Shown here: one piece after another, positions 1-8,933 of the stretch
How positions within the stretch are numbered: position 1 is the stretch's first letter
Layout of the letters: each line of letters begins with the position of its first letter
Assembly: GCF_025231485.1 (NCBI RefSeq)
Contig: NZ_CP104003.1
Span: forward strand, 124,001 to 188,000
Direction of reading: 5' to 3'
DNA length: 64,000 nt
From: Salinirubellus salinus
Lineage (GTDB): Archaea; Halobacteriota; Halobacteria; Halobacteriales; Haloarculaceae
Made by a program: the position numbers and the translations under genes
Notes under the pieces: model-generated
The model's input: the letters and a program-made list of their open reading frames with translations, nothing else
Databases searched by the model: none
Told to the model about the DNA's origin: nothing

Positions 1-227
1 GCGTCGCCACCACCGGCATCGCCGGGCCCGACGGCGGCACCGAGGCGAAACCGGTCGGCACCGTCTACGTCGGCGTCGCCCACGCGGGCGAGTGGGGGAG
101 CGGTGAGTCGTACACGAGCGTCGAACGCCACGAGTTCGACGGTACCCGCACGGCGGTGAAAGGCCGGTTCGCCCGGCAGGCACTCACGGACCTGCTGGCC
201 GCCCTCACCGAACGGGACGGCGTATGA
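1..227 (+). CDS. CinA C-terminal domain protein (3' end only)
   Basis: The reading frame enters from the left edge (codons from position 3) and stops with TGA at 225-227. The visible part carries the CinA C-terminal signature TGIAGPDGG followed by KPVGTVYVGVA, then an amphipathic tail. This domain in the CinA/PncC family hydrolyses nicotinamide mononucleotide to nicotinate mononucleotide in NAD salvage. Start and any N-terminal domain lie outside the window, so whether this is a stand-alone PncC-type or full-length CinA protein cannot be told. Confidence 0.9.
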   Translation, partial: VATTGIAGPDGGTEAKPVGTVYVGVAHAGEWGSGESYTSVERHEFDGTRTAVKGRFARQALTDLLAALTERDGV

Positions 228-264
228 CGGAAACCCTTAGGAACCGACCCGCGTCGTCTCGGGC

Positions 265-807
265 GTGAACAAGAAGGGTCACGTCCTGAACGCCGTCCTC
301 CTCGGTATCGGGCTGGCATACGTCCTCGAACCCGCGGGCGACGTCCAGACGTTCGTCACCATCGCCGAGGTGACGATACCGGTCACGCTCGGGGCGCTCC
401 TCCCCGACGTGGACACGGCGTTCGGCAAGCACCGGAAGACGTTCCACAACCTCCCGACGCTGGTCGTCTTCCTCGCGTTCCCCCTCTACTTCGGGAACCT
501 CCAGTGGGTCTGGGTCGGCGTCCTCACGCACTACGTGCTGGACGTGCTCGGGAGCAAGCGGGGCATCGCGCTGTTCTACCCGTTCTCGCCCCGCGAGTTC
601 GGGTCGCCCACCGGCGTCACCACCTCCAGCAAGTACGCCGACGTGGTCACGCTCGTCGTCACGGCCTTCGAACTCGGCGTCGCGGCCGTCCTGGTCCACG
701 TCGTCCCGGGGCTCGTCCAGCGGGTCCTCCAGGCGCTCCCCGGCGACGTCGGCAACGCCGCCTCAGAACTCGCCGCGACGCTGCTCGCCGTCCCGTTCCC
801 GCTCTGA
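265..807 (+). CDS. YdjM-type membrane-bound metal-dependent hydrolase family protein
   Basis: 180 residues from a GTG start 37 nt after the upstream stop. The N-terminus NKKGHVLNAVLLGIGLAYVL begins a membrane segment. Then come LLPDVDTAFGKHRKTFHN and LTHYVLDVLGS, the His/Asp motifs of the YdjM/DUF457 family of small integral membrane proteins predicted to be metal-dependent hydrolases. About four hydrophobic segments are visible, including one near the C-terminus. Substrate is unknown across the family. The gene converges on the PHP gene that follows. Confidence 0.8.
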   Translation: MNKKGHVLNAVLLGIGLAYVLEPAGDVQTFVTIAEVTIPVTLGALLPDVDTAFGKHRKTFHNLPTLVVFLAFPLYFGNLQWVWVGVLTHYVLDVLGSKRGIALFYPFSPREFGSPTGVTTSSKYADVVTLVVTAFELGVAAVLVHVVPGLVQRVLQALPGDVGNAASELAATLLAVPFPL

Positions 808-817
808 ACCCGCCGGG

Positions 818-1570
818 TCAGTACACGGCGACGTCGTCGAACCGCCCCTCGTAGGCCGGGTTCCGCGGGTGCGTCGCCTCCTGCCCCTTCAGCACGACGC
901 GTTCGAACTTCTCCCACGTGTTCTCCCAGCTCAGGTGGGCGAACTCCGCGTGACACCGGAGCCGGTGGCGACGGCCGGGGCGGTGGAACACCCGCCGCGG
1001 CTCGCCCGCTCTCAGGGCCGCCGCGAGGCCGTCGGCCGTCTCGAACGGCTCCTCGAACGCCGTCCACACCTCGCCCACGGTGGGCGTGAGGTGGGCGTAC
1101 GATGAGGCGAACGGCGGGAGGCCCGTGTCGCCCGCCAGCGCCCGCGCCCGCTCGTTGTGCCCCGTCCGGTGTTTCGGATTGTACACCTCGATGCCGTCCA
1201 GCTGGTCACCGTAGGCGGCCAGCTCCGCGGCCCCGAAACTCACCGTCGCGAACTCCGGGTGCGGGACGAGCGTCGCGCAGTCCTGCCGGTCGAGTTCGGC
1301 CATCGCCCCCTCCAGCGTGACGAAGTCCGGGATGGGGTCGCTCGGGGCGACCGCGAGGACGTGCTTGCGGTCACGCCACGACCCGGTGAACACCTCGCGG
1401 GCGGGGACGACGAGCAACTCGTCGTCGGAGAACCGCTCGGCGCGCGCCTCGACGTCGGAGAGGTGGGTGAAGTGCGGCGCGTAGACGAGCGCGTCGAGAC
1501 CACGGGCCTTCGCACGCTCGACGACGCGCTCGTCGAGTATCTTCACGTGGGGGTCGACGCGGAAGGTCAC
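818..1570 (-). CDS. PHP-domain metal-dependent phosphoesterase
   Basis: 250 residues, read leftward from ATG at 1570. The start FRVDPHVKILDERVVERAKA, the central APHFTHLSD and the later LVPHPEF and IEVYNPKHRTGHNERA match PHP (polymerase and histidinol phosphatase) proteins, whose His/Asp/Glu residues bind several metals. The first motif is D-P-H-V rather than the usual D-x-H-x-H, so metal geometry may differ. Haloarchaea carry this as a stand-alone soluble protein with a PHP-associated C-terminal part. Substrate unknown. Read independently of its convergent neighbour at 265-807. Confidence 0.8.
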   Translation of the reverse strand: MTFRVDPHVKILDERVVERAKARGLDALVYAPHFTHLSDVEARAERFSDDELLVVPAREVFTGSWRDRKHVLAVAPSDPIPDFVTLEGAMAELDRQDCATLVPHPEFATVSFGAAELAAYGDQLDGIEVYNPKHRTGHNERARALAGDTGLPPFASSYAHLTPTVGEVWTAFEEPFETADGLAAALRAGEPRRVFHRPGRRHRLRCHAEFAHLSWENTWEKFERVVLKGQEATHPRNPAYEGRFDDVAVY

Positions 1571-1596
1571 TGCCCTCGGGTACCGGCGGCCGAGGT

Positions 1597-2037
1597 TTAG
1601 CGGTTACCGTTCGCCCCGTACCCAGCCAGCGAGGCCTGCCGCTCGCCCCCGGCGTGCTCCCGCTCGTGGGCCAGGAGCGCTCGCTTCAGGTCGACTCCAC
1701 CCTCGGCGGAGAACCCACCCAGCCTGTCTCGCCCGACCACGCGGTGACACGGGACGACGAGCGGCACCGGATTCCGCCCGCAGGCCCCACCGACGGCGAC
1801 CGGGCTGGTGTCGAGTTCGCCCGCGAGGTCACCGTACGTCCGCGTCTCGCCGTAGGGGATGGCCGCCATCGCGTCCATCACCCGTCCCGTGAAGTCGTCC
1901 GGGACGGCGACCGTGAGGTCGAACGCGTGGCGCTCGCCACGCTCGTACTCGCGGACCTGTCGACGCACCTCGGCCGGCGACTCGGTGATCCGCGACTCGT
2001 CCACCTCGAACCTGTAGCCCCAGAGTGCGACCTCCAT
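1597..2037 (-). CDS. ogt: methylated-DNA--[protein]-cysteine S-methyltransferase
   Basis: 146 residues from ATG at 2037. The frame is open further upstream, but the domain begins here. It carries the invariant VPCHRVV active-site motif, whose cysteine takes the methyl group from O6-methylguanine in a one-use suicide repair reaction. It also has the preceding helix region IPYGETRTYGDLAGEL and the closing GGFSAEGGVDLKRALLAHE. Length suits a minimal Ogt/AGT with a short N-terminal part. It lies 26 nt upstream of the PHP gene start and reads the same way, so the two may be cotranscribed. Start fairly sure. Confidence 0.93.
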   Translation of the reverse strand: MEVALWGYRFEVDESRITESPAEVRRQVREYERGERHAFDLTVAVPDDFTGRVMDAMAAIPYGETRTYGDLAGELDTSPVAVGGACGRNPVPLVVPCHRVVGRDRLGGFSAEGGVDLKRALLAHEREHAGGERQASLAGYGANGNR

Positions 2038-2160
2038 GCGCGTCGCTGGTGCCCGACCGGTATCTACCTTGGCCGAGCGGGGTGGAACTGGAGGGTGGAC
2101 GACGCGACACGCCGGCCCCTCGTCGGAACGTTCTTGCCCACCGCCCCGGACCCGACGGGT

Positions 2161-2448
2161 ATGTGGGAGTGTGCCATCGAGGGTTGTGGCGAGCGGACCG
2201 AGACGGCCGAGGAACTCCTCTTCCACCAGGCCACCGACCACGAGCGCGTCCGCTGTGCGGTCTGTGGTACGACCGTCGCCGACGGCTACTTCGCCATGCG
2301 TCACACCGCCTCCGAGCACACCCGGACCCAGTACCTCAGGGCCTACGACGCCGACCGCGAGGACCTGAAACACCGCGAAGCGGTCCTCGAGCGCGTCGAA
2401 GCCGAGGCCGACGTGGCGTCGGTCCTCGACCGCTTGCGGGACGAGTGA
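2161..2448 (+). CDS. small double C2H2-type zinc finger protein
   Basis: 95 residues from ATG 2161. Two zinc-finger-like units are visible. The first has Cys at 4 and 9 followed by His residues in FHQATDH. The second, CAVCGTTVADGYFAMRHTAS followed by EH, is a Cys-x2-Cys/His pair. The rest is an acidic helical tail. Such small haloarchaeal zinc finger proteins are common and mostly uncharacterised; nucleic acid or protein binding is likely. It diverges from the ogt gene, whose start lies 123 nt to the left. Confidence 0.75.
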   Translation: MWECAIEGCGERTETAEELLFHQATDHERVRCAVCGTTVADGYFAMRHTASEHTRTQYLRAYDADREDLKHREAVLERVEAEADVASVLDRLRDE

Positions 2449-2469
2449 TCCGTTCCCGTCCCGCCCGGT

Positions 2470-2847
2470 TCACTCCTCGCCCATCCCGTTCCAGACGTCG
2501 CGGTGGATGCGCCACGTCCCGTCCTCGGGTCTCCAGACCTCGACGAACTTGACGTGGTCCAGCACCTCGCCCGCCGTGTCCTTCATCCAGGCCTCGCCGG
2601 TCCGCATCGCCAGCTCGTCGTCTCGCTCCACGTCGCGGGCCTCGATGTCTACCGACGCGACACCTGCCTCTGCGACGTCTTGCCAGTACGACACGACGGA
2701 CGGCACTCCCGCGACGAAGTCGCCGTCCGGCGGGAGCAACTCCGCGTCCCGCGTGTAGAGGTCGCCGAGTCGCTCGGCGTCGCCGCTCGGCAGCACCTCG
2801 CTCACCGACTCGATGCGCTCCTCGAACGCTGTCTCTCCCATCGCCAT
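2470..2847 (-). CDS. SnoaL/NTF2-like fold protein (YybH type)
   Basis: 125 residues from ATG 2847 (a second ATG sits two codons on, at 2841). The sequence shows the NTF2-like cone fold pattern: an N-terminal helix, LGDLYTRDAELLPPDG, a middle strand AMRTGEAWMKDTAGEVLDHV, and the closing EVWRPEDGTWRIHRDVWN, which is typical of the YybH/DUF4440 group. These small alpha+beta proteins bind or isomerise small ligands, but no function is established for this member. It converges on the zinc finger gene and ends 21 nt from it. Confidence 0.75.
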   Translation of the reverse strand: MAMGETAFEERIESVSEVLPSGDAERLGDLYTRDAELLPPDGDFVAGVPSVVSYWQDVAEAGVASVDIEARDVERDDELAMRTGEAWMKDTAGEVLDHVKFVEVWRPEDGTWRIHRDVWNGMGEE

Positions 2848-3004
2848 CGGTCTCTCCCTCGGCGCCTGCCACCGGCCGTGTCCACGACCGGTCGCTGACG
2901 CGCCGCACAACTACGGGTCGGGGGATGTTAACAGTTCGCAAGAGTCGTTCCCCGTGACACTCCCGGCCGGAGGCGGGTCCGTGCTGGTACCGGTGGACGA
3001 GTCG

Positions 3005-3442
3005 CTACCGTTCTTCCGAGTCGAGGACGCGAATCTGGTCGCCGCGGACCGTCACCGGGATGGGGACCGTCGCCTCGTAGAGTTCGACCGTCACCTGGTC
3101 CTTGCCCTCGTCGATGCGCTGGACCTGTGCCTTCTCGCCCTTGAACGGGCCGGCGATGAGTTCGACGATGTCGCCCTCGGCGATGCCCTCGACGTCCGGC
3201 TTGGGCGAGAGGAAGTGCTCCACCTCGGCGATGGAGGACTTGCCCTGCACGACCCCACGGGCGTGGGGGATCTCGTCGAGGATGCGCTCGAACACGCTGG
3301 CGTCGTCGGCCTCCACCATCACGTAGGAGGTGAGCGAGTCCGGCGCCAGCGCCGCGTGGACCGACGCCTCCTCGCGGTTCATGATCATGTCCGCGACGGT
3401 CCGCTCCTGCGAGGCGGTGGTCTTGACCGCGAAGATGGCCAT
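3005..3442 (-). CDS. spt5: transcription elongation factor Spt5 (NusG family)
   Basis: 145 residues. An N-terminal NGN domain occupies about residues 1-85 (IFAVKTTASQERTVADMI, then RGVVQGKSSIAEVEHFL). A KOW domain follows at about 90-145 (EGDIVELIAGPFKGEKAQVQ). Archaeal Spt5 pairs with Spt4, clamps RNA polymerase on DNA for processive elongation and couples it to ribosomes. The gene starts one base after the secE stop and is third in the leftward ftsZ1-secE-spt5 block, an order conserved in haloarchaea. No SD precedes its ATG. Confidence 0.96.
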   Translation of the reverse strand: MAIFAVKTTASQERTVADMIMNREEASVHAALAPDSLTSYVMVEADDASVFERILDEIPHARGVVQGKSSIAEVEHFLSPKPDVEGIAEGDIVELIAGPFKGEKAQVQRIDEGKDQVTVELYEATVPIPVTVRGDQIRVLDSEER

Positions 3443-3443
3443 C

Positions 3444-3617
3444 CTAGATCCCTCCGGGCATGAACGTCATGATGACGAAGATGACGAAGCCGAGGAACCC
3501 CACGAGCATGATACCCGCACCGGCGACGAGCGAGACCTGCGAGAACTCCTCGGTAGAGGGCGTGCTGGCGAGCTTCAGCACGCGGACGTACGAGGTGAGG
3601 TCTTTGGGTACTTCCAT
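3444..3617 (-). CDS. secE: preprotein translocase subunit SecE (Sec61 gamma)
   Basis: 57 residues, ATG at 3617, TAG at 3444-3446. The protein begins MEVPKDLTSYVRVLKLASTP, has the conserved amphipathic helix STEEFSQVS at 21-29, and then one membrane helix, GIMLVGFLGFVIFVIMTFM. That architecture is the archaeal/eukaryotic SecE/Sec61-gamma subunit, which braces SecY in the membrane. It lies one base upstream of spt5. ftsZ1 starts well upstream, with 119 nt between its stop and this start. Size and position leave little doubt. Confidence 0.95.
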   Translation of the reverse strand: MEVPKDLTSYVRVLKLASTPSTEEFSQVSLVAGAGIMLVGFLGFVIFVIMTFMPGGI

Positions 3618-3736
3618 ACCTGCGGTATCCTCGCGGGCACTTCTATACCTGTTGGTCCGTCACGGAATCGCTCGCGGGCGTCCGCGGCGCTCGTGGGTGT
3701 CGAAAGAACGGAGAACGTCGGGGCCGACGGACGGCG

Positions 3737-4909
3737 TTACTCGATGAAGTCGATGCCGCCGTCGGAGGTGGCCGGCTGCTGGCTCCCACCCTGCTGGCGG
3801 GCGGCGCGTTCGCGCTCGGCCTCCGACTTGCCGTATATCTGCGGGCTCTCGACACCCGTGACGACGACCATCGTCTCCATCTTCCCGTCGAACTCGTTGT
3901 TGACCGAGGCGCCCCAGATGATGCGGGCGTCGGGGTCGATGCGGTCGTAGATCTCCTCGACCACACCCTCCGCCTCCTCGATGGACATGTCGGGGCCACC
4001 GACCACGTTGACGAGCGCCGAGTTCGCGCCGTCGAACTCGACGTCGAGCAGCGGCGAGCGCAGCGCCGAGCGCATCGAGTCCTGCGCCTTGTTCTCGGAG
4101 TCGGACTCGCCGAGGCCGATCATCGCGACGCCACCGTTCTCCATGATGGTCTTCACGTCGGCGAAGTCGACGTTGACGAGGCCGGGCTTCGTGATGAGCT
4201 CGGTCATCCCCTTGACCGAGCGCATCAGGACGCGGTCACAGATCTTGAACGCGTCCTGCAGGGGCAGGTTCGGCGCGTAGTCGAGCAGTCGGTCGTTCGG
4301 GATGACGATGACCGTGTCCGCCACCGCACGGAGCCGTTCGAGACCCGCGTCGGCGTTGGCCCGCCGTCGCTCGCCCTCCGCGGTGAACGGGATGGTGACG
4401 ACGGCGATGGTGAGCGCGCCGGCCTCCTGCGCGGCCTGCGCGACGACCGGGGCGCTCCCGGTGCCGGTGCCGCCACCGAGGCCGGCGGTGACGAACACCA
4501 TGTCCGAGTCGTCGATGGACGCCTGGATGTCGTCGATGTTCTCCTGTGCCGCTTCCTCGCCGATCTTCGGGACCGAACCCGCCCCGCGGCCGCCGGTCCG
4601 CTGGCGACCGATGAGGATCTTCGTGTCGGCGATGACCTGCTGGGCGAGGTGTTGGGCGTCGGTGTTGGCCGCGACCAGCGAGGCCCCGTGGATGCCCTCC
4701 TGGGCCATCCGCGTGACCGTGTTGCCGCCGGCACCGCCGCAGCCGACGACCGTGATGTTCGTCTCGAGGTCCTTGACGACCTGCGCCAGCTCGTCGTCGG
4801 TCATCGTCCCCGACGTGTTCGGGCTGGCGCCGCCAGCACCCGACTCCCCAGTCGGGCTCTCCCCGTGCTCCTCGGCCTCTTCGATGGCGTCCTCGATCAA
4901 CGAGTCCAT
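3737..4909 (-). CDS. ftsZ1: cell division protein FtsZ1
   Basis: 390 residues. An acidic N-terminal extension (1-40) precedes the tubulin/FtsZ GTPase: GCGGAGGN at 56-63, the signature GGGTGTG at 145-151, and the T7-type loop around [12 protein letters not shown] conserved C-terminal tail ends DGGIDFIE. Haloarchaea have two FtsZ proteins. The one beside secE-spt5 is FtsZ1, which forms the mid-cell ring scaffold. The protein polymerises with GTP under the membrane at the division site. A TATA-like box lies about 26 nt upstream of the ATG, suggesting a leaderless message. Confidence 0.96.
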   Translation of the reverse strand: MDSLIEDAIEEAEEHGESPTGESGAGGASPNTSGTMTDDELAQVVKDLETNITVVGCGGAGGNTVTRMAQEGIHGASLVAANTDAQHLAQQVIADTKILIGRQRTGGRGAGSVPKIGEEAAQENIDDIQASIDDSDMVFVTAGLGGGTGTGSAPVVAQAAQEAGALTIAVVTIPFTAEGERRRANADAGLERLRAVADTVIVIPNDRLLDYAPNLPLQDAFKICDRVLMRSVKGMTELITKPGLVNVDFADVKTIMENGGVAMIGLGESDSENKAQDSMRSALRSPLLDVEFDGANSALVNVVGGPDMSIEEAEGVVEEIYDRIDPDARIIWGASVNNEFDGKMETMVVVTGVESPQIYGKSEAERERAARQQGGSQQPATSDGGIDFIE

Positions 4910-4933
4910 GCTACTCGGCGCCTTGCGTGTGCA

Positions 4934-4947
4934 TCATATGTATCTAT
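4934..4947 (-). promoter_or_regulatory. TATA-type promoter of ftsZ1
   Basis: On the minus strand the sequence ATAGATACATATGATG ends about 25 nt before the ftsZ1 ATG at 4909. It is the most AT-rich stretch in an otherwise GC-rich leader. The spacing fits an archaeal TATA box driving a leaderless or nearly leaderless transcript of the ftsZ1-secE-spt5 block. Confidence 0.6.
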
Positions 4948-5193
4948 CGCCGGCGTCTGACGCCTGTCATACGGTCTCGGGCCGTCTGTGGGCCGATTTC
5001 CCGGTTCGAGCGTAAACCGCTGACCGCGATATAGAATCCTGTCGGTCGGGGTCCAGTGGGTGCCGCGGGTGTCTGACGCGAGCGCGCCAGCCGTGGTGAG
5101 CGCCCGTAGCGTCGAGTGGTGGGTCGGTGTCCGTGGGATTGAGCGGGGGTAGCGTGGTACAACGTGAACCGCACCCGCACCGCACCAGCACTG

Positions 5194-5226
5194 CTTCCGC
5201 ACCGCTTCCGAACCGCCTCCGCACCG
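5194..5226. repeat. three tandem 11-bp repeats
   Basis: CTTCCGCACCG (5194-5204), CTTCCGAACCG (5205-5215) and CCTCCGCACCG (5216-5226) follow each other without a gap and differ by one or two bases. They sit just downstream of the dtdA stop codon (gene read leftward, ending 5251). Confidence 0.8.
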
Positions 5227-5250
5227 CGTCCCTCCCCTCGACCTACCGAC

Positions 5251-6600
5251 CTACACCTCGAACGTCTCCTCCCGCACGCTCGTCACCGCCTCGGGGTCGA
5301 TGGTCCGACCGCCGACCTCAACGGCCTGCCCGCTCGCCAGTTTGCCGAACGCCGGCCCCTCGCTCACGCCGAGGGTCGCCGCCTTCTCTGGGTCGAACTC
5401 GCGCGTGCGTACGGTGACAGTGTCGCCGTTCCGGGTCACCTCGTCGTAGCGCGTCTCCAGCAGCGGGACGAGGGCGTCGACGACGGCGTCCCGGTCGGCC
5501 CCGTCGACGAGCAGCACGGGGCCGGTCGGGACCGTGCCGCCCTCGTCGGTGGCGAACGCCACGCTGCGTTCGGCGACGGCCGCCCGCGCGCGGTCACGGT
5601 CGATGCCGACGCACTCCTCCAGCAGACGCTCGGGAAGGGTCGCCTCGACGAACGCGTCGGGGGCGGTCTCGCCGGCGATGTCACCGAAGCGGGTCCCCTC
5701 GTCGACGCTCCCGAAGCGATGTTCGACCCGCTCGACCACGTCGAGCGGGACGCCACTCGTCTCGCGGAGCCACGTCTCGCTCACCACGTCGTAGCCGAGG
5801 TCCGCGACCAGTTCGCGCATCGCGTCGGTGTCGCCGTCCCCGTCCAGGAGCGCGCGGGTCGCCGCCGACGCCTCGAACGCCTCGCGGAACACCGCGGGGT
5901 GCTCCCGTGGGTCGCCGACGTCCCCGAGCGCCCAGTCCGAGGCGACGTGGCCCACCGCCCAGTCCGTCTCGACGACGAGGCGCTCGAACCGGTGGACGTA
6001 GTGGCCCCCACCGAGGCCGACGACGCTTCGCTCGCGGTGCGGGTCGACGCCACGGAGGTCGAGGACCGCCCGGGCGACGGCCTCGGCGCCCGCCTCGTCT
6101 CCCCACTGCGGTTCGTCGCTCCCGAGTTCCGCGAACAGCGACGGACACCCCACGTCGGTCGGGCCGTGGTGGGTACACTCCATCCCCACCTCGTAGCCGT
6201 CGGGGGCGTGCTCGGCGAACGCCTCGCGGATGCGGGCCAGCGCGTTCGGGGCGGCCTCGGCGAGCGCGTAGTCCTCGCCGCCGAACTCGGCCGGCCCGAA
6301 GTTGCCGGTGGTGTGGGCCGTCAGGAGGGCGTCGGTGTCGCCGGCGTGCCGGGAGGCGAACACGAGCAGGTCGGGTGTCCCGGAGAAGGCGTCCGCGGGT
6401 CGTCCGAGGTGGAGGTGGAGTGCCTCGAAGGTACGGAGTTCGACGGCGCCCGGAGCGCCTTCCAGTCGGTGGTAGGTCCCGCCACCGTCGCTCTCGGGTC
6501 GCTCGCGGTCCTCGTGGGTGGTCCAGTCGGCCAGTTCGAGCAGTCGGTCACCGACGTTGACGGAGGCCTCGTCGGCCCGCGAGACGACGATCGCCAGCAC
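5251..6600 (-). CDS. dtdA: D-aminoacyl-tRNA deacylase
   Basis: 449 residues, GTG start at 6600. The N-terminal DtdA/GEK1 catalytic domain shows FASRHAGDT at 81-89, HTTGNFGP at 96-103 and ECTHHGPTDV at 141-150, the diagnostic motifs. A haloarchaeal C-terminal extension with PLDVVERVEHRFGSVDEG follows. The enzyme hydrolyses the ester between a D-amino acid and tRNA, recycling mischarged tRNA in archaea and plants. It begins one base after the cation exchanger stop, so the two genes are probably cotranscribed. Assignment is firm. Confidence 0.95.
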   Translation of the reverse strand: MLAIVVSRADEASVNVGDRLLELADWTTHEDRERPESDGGGTYHRLEGAPGAVELRTFEALHLHLGRPADAFSGTPDLLVFASRHAGDTDALLTAHTTGNFGPAEFGGEDYALAEAAPNALARIREAFAEHAPDGYEVGMECTHHGPTDVGCPSLFAELGSDEPQWGDEAGAEAVARAVLDLRGVDPHRERSVVGLGGGHYVHRFERLVVETDWAVGHVASDWALGDVGDPREHPAVFREAFEASAATRALLDGDGDTDAMRELVADLGYDVVSETWLRETSGVPLDVVERVEHRFGSVDEGTRFGDIAGETAPDAFVEATLPERLLEECVGIDRDRARAAVAERSVAFATDEGGTVPTGPVLLVDGADRDAVVDALVPLLETRYDEVTRNGDTVTVRTREFDPEKAATLGVSEGPAFGKLASGQAVEVGGRTIDPEAVTSVREETFEV

Positions 6601-6601
6601 G

Positions 6602-7921
6602 TCAGTCGGCGCGCTCCGGCGTCGGTTCCTTCGACCCGAACGCCACCTGCACGGTGTCGCTCGCGCGGCCGACCAGCCGTCGCAGCGAGTCGCGCCGCCG
6701 GACGAACATCGCGGTCCCGACGATCATGTAGATGGCCGTGTAGATCAGCAGGAGTTCGTAGCTCGTCAGCACCTCCGGGACGAACCCACGGATGAGGCCG
6801 AACTCGAGGAACACCTGCGAGAGGAACAGCACCAGCAGCGCGACGGCCTCGCGGAGACTGATGTCGAAGTTGACGAGGATGGCCAGCGCGAAGTACGACT
6901 GGGCCGCGGTGATCCATATCTCGGCCGCCTGCTTCTCGTCGAACGGGAGCGGTCCGTACGCGCCGAGCCCGATGGAGTAGACGACGACGAGCGTCCCGAT
7001 GAGCAGCGTCCACTGGTTCAACTTCGAGGAGATGAGCGCGTTGAACCCCGCGGTCGAACGGGCCTTGTTCACGAGGTAGGCGACGACGATGAGTTCGGGT
7101 GACTCGCTCGCGAGCGGAGCGATCCACTGGACCATGAAGAACGCGGGGATGCCGAAGTCCTCGCCGAGCACCTCCAGCCCGTGCGCGAACGGCTCGACGG
7201 CCGTGAATATCATGAGTCCGGAGTAGGCGAACAGACCGATGACGATGGGGACGCGTGCCGCACGGGCGAACGACTGGAAGTAGGCGGGGACCCCGACCTG
7301 CTCTTCGACCTCCTCCACGTCGCCCCTGAGGACGACGGCGATGTAGGCGACGTAGAGACCGACGAGGAAGAACGCGTCTATCGCGTCGATGCCGCCACCG
7401 AGGGGGACGAGGAATGCCCACATCGTGGCGAGGAAGAGGAACATGACCTCGAGCGAGATGTCGCGGTCGAGGTTGACCCTGTCCGCGAGGAAGCCACGGC
7501 GCGTCTCGACGGCGGGGTCGTCGGTGGCCTTGGCCTTGTAGACGGTGAACAGCGCGATACCGGACCAGCCCAGGCCGATGAGGATGCGGTTCGCGCCGGT
7601 CATGTTCGCGACGGCGAGGTTGGCGGACTCGGGGTCCCCCCGGCCAGCCTGGAAGGCGTAGAGGGCGTCGACGGCGTACTCCGGCGCGACGGCGAGCACC
7701 GCGAGGACGGCGATGGCGAACGCCCGTGGGACGTCCTTCTCGGCGGTCTCGGCGCCCCACGCGAGGAGGAACGAGGCGCCGAGGACGGACAGCCCGGCGA
7801 CGGTGACGACGGTGATGTTCGAGAATCCGCCGACGGCGCCGAAGAGGCTCGACCCCACCCACGGGGCCGTGAGGAGGAGCGCCATCGCGACGCCGACGAG
7901 CGGATGACGGAGACGACTCAT
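6602..7921 (-). CDS. sodium/calcium exchanger family membrane protein
   Basis: 439 residues from ATG 7921, with about ten hydrophobic segments. Two inverted alpha repeats of the NCX/CaCA superfamily can be seen. The first is around [20 protein letters not shown]. The second is around [20 protein letters not shown], with acidic and small residues of the ion path. These proteins exchange Na+ or H+ for Ca2+ across the membrane. An acidic stretch between them ([11 protein letters not shown]) replaces the usual cytoplasmic loop. First gene of a two-gene unit with dtdA. Ion preference cannot be read from sequence. Confidence 0.85.
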   Translation of the reverse strand: MSRLRHPLVGVAMALLLTAPWVGSSLFGAVGGFSNITVVTVAGLSVLGASFLLAWGAETAEKDVPRAFAIAVLAVLAVAPEYAVDALYAFQAGRGDPESANLAVANMTGANRILIGLGWSGIALFTVYKAKATDDPAVETRRGFLADRVNLDRDISLEVMFLFLATMWAFLVPLGGGIDAIDAFFLVGLYVAYIAVVLRGDVEEVEEQVGVPAYFQSFARAARVPIVIGLFAYSGLMIFTAVEPFAHGLEVLGEDFGIPAFFMVQWIAPLASESPELIVVAYLVNKARSTAGFNALISSKLNQWTLLIGTLVVVYSIGLGAYGPLPFDEKQAAEIWITAAQSYFALAILVNFDISLREAVALLVLFLSQVFLEFGLIRGFVPEVLTSYELLLIYTAIYMIVGTAMFVRRRDSLRRLVGRASDTVQVAFGSKEPTPERAD

Positions 7922-8085
7922 TGGCCGGACAGGGGCGAGGTACGCACCTAACTCTGACGCTCTGGGGCCGGGTGTGCGGGCCGGTCCCACCGCTCGGACG
8001 CCGTCTCGCCGGCTGCCTGTCTGCCGCCGTGACCGCCGTCGCCGCCACCGTCACCGTTTACCCGACGCCCCCCGCACCGCGGGGT

Positions 8086-8883
8086 ATGCAGGTGTACGGT
8101 TTGCTCGGCAACCCGGTGGGGCACTCGCTCTCTCCGCCGATGCACGAGGCCGCCTACGAGACGCTTGGGCTGGACGCCCGCTACGTCACCTTCGAACCGG
8201 CCCGCGACGACCTCGCCGCCGCCCTCTCGGGGGCCGAGGCGCTCGGCATCCGGGGGCTGAACGTCACCATCCCGTTCAAGGAGGACGTGTGCTCGCTCGT
8301 GGACACGGACCCCCTCGCCGAACGTATCGGCGCGGTGAACACCGTCGACCTCTCGGGTGAGCGCCCGACGGGGCACAACACCGACGCACTCGGGGTGACA
8401 CGGGCGTTCGAGCACCACGGCGTCGACATCGCGGGGACGGCGGTGGTCGTCGGTGCCGGCGGGGCGGGCCGGGCCGCCGCGTTCGGCCTCGCCGACGAGG
8501 GTGTCGAGGTGCGTATCGCCAACCGGACCGTCGAACGGGCCGAGTCGCTGGCGAGCGAGGTGCCGGGCGCGAGCGCCCACGGCCTCGACGCGCTGGGTGA
8601 CCTGCTCGCCGACGCGGACCTCCTCGTCAACGCGACGAGCGTCGGCATGGAGACAGACGAGACGCCGGTGTCGAAGGCCGCGCTCCACGCGGACCTCGCC
8701 GTGCTCGACGCGGTGTACCGACCGCTCGAGACGCGACTGCTCCGGGAGGCGAGCGCCGTGGGCGCGCTGACCGTCGACGGGGCGTGGATGCTGCTGTTCC
8801 AGGGGGCCGCCGCGTTCGAGCGCTGGACGGGCCACGAGGCCCCCGTGGACCCGATGAACCGGGCATTACGGGCCGGTCTATAA
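8086..8883 (+). CDS. aroE: shikimate dehydrogenase (NADP+)
   Basis: 265 residues from ATG 8086; an AT-rich CCGTTTACC lies about 30 nt before it. The substrate domain carries [17 protein letters not shown] at 8-24 and NVTIPFKED with the catalytic Lys65. NTDALG supplies the paired Asp near residue 100. The NADP-binding loop is [12 protein letters not shown]. The protein ends with the typical [17 protein letters not shown] helix. It reduces 3-dehydroshikimate to shikimate for aromatic amino acids. It stands alone here without other aro genes. Confidence 0.96.
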   Translation: MQVYGLLGNPVGHSLSPPMHEAAYETLGLDARYVTFEPARDDLAAALSGAEALGIRGLNVTIPFKEDVCSLVDTDPLAERIGAVNTVDLSGERPTGHNTDALGVTRAFEHHGVDIAGTAVVVGAGGAGRAAAFGLADEGVEVRIANRTVERAESLASEVPGASAHGLDALGDLLADADLLVNATSVGMETDETPVSKAALHADLAVLDAVYRPLETRLLREASAVGALTVDGAWMLLFQGAAAFERWTGHEAPVDPMNRALRAGL

Positions 8884-8902
8884 GTGCCACCGTTGTGTAC
8901 GA

Positions 8903-8912
8903 GTTTAAGTAG
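8903..8912 (+). promoter_or_regulatory. TATA-box promoter for the helix-hairpin-helix protein
   Basis: GAGTTTAAGT ends about 24 nt before the ATG at 8934, with a purine-rich BRE-like position just before it. Spacing and composition fit a haloarchaeal core promoter for a leaderless message. Confidence 0.6.
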
Positions 8913-8933
8913 TGTCGTTCACTTGTAACCACT

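Larger units (their letters stand above)
4910..5250. other. 341-bp intergenic region between ftsZ1 and dtdA
   Basis: No credible gene here: short frames on both strands lack family features and acidic composition. It holds the ftsZ1 promoter near 4934-4947, a second AT-rich box (GCGATATAGAATCC, about 5025-5040) and, at 5194-5226, three tandem 11-bp units. Just before these lies a CCGCACC-rich stretch (5168-5186). The region is the leader of ftsZ1 and the trailer of dtdA. Confidence 0.7.

Noticed and set aside
4944-5224. Short minus-strand frames between ftsZ1 and dtdA
   Set aside because: Arg/Pro-rich, mutually overlapping in three frames, no motif; the region looks like leader sequence with repeats.
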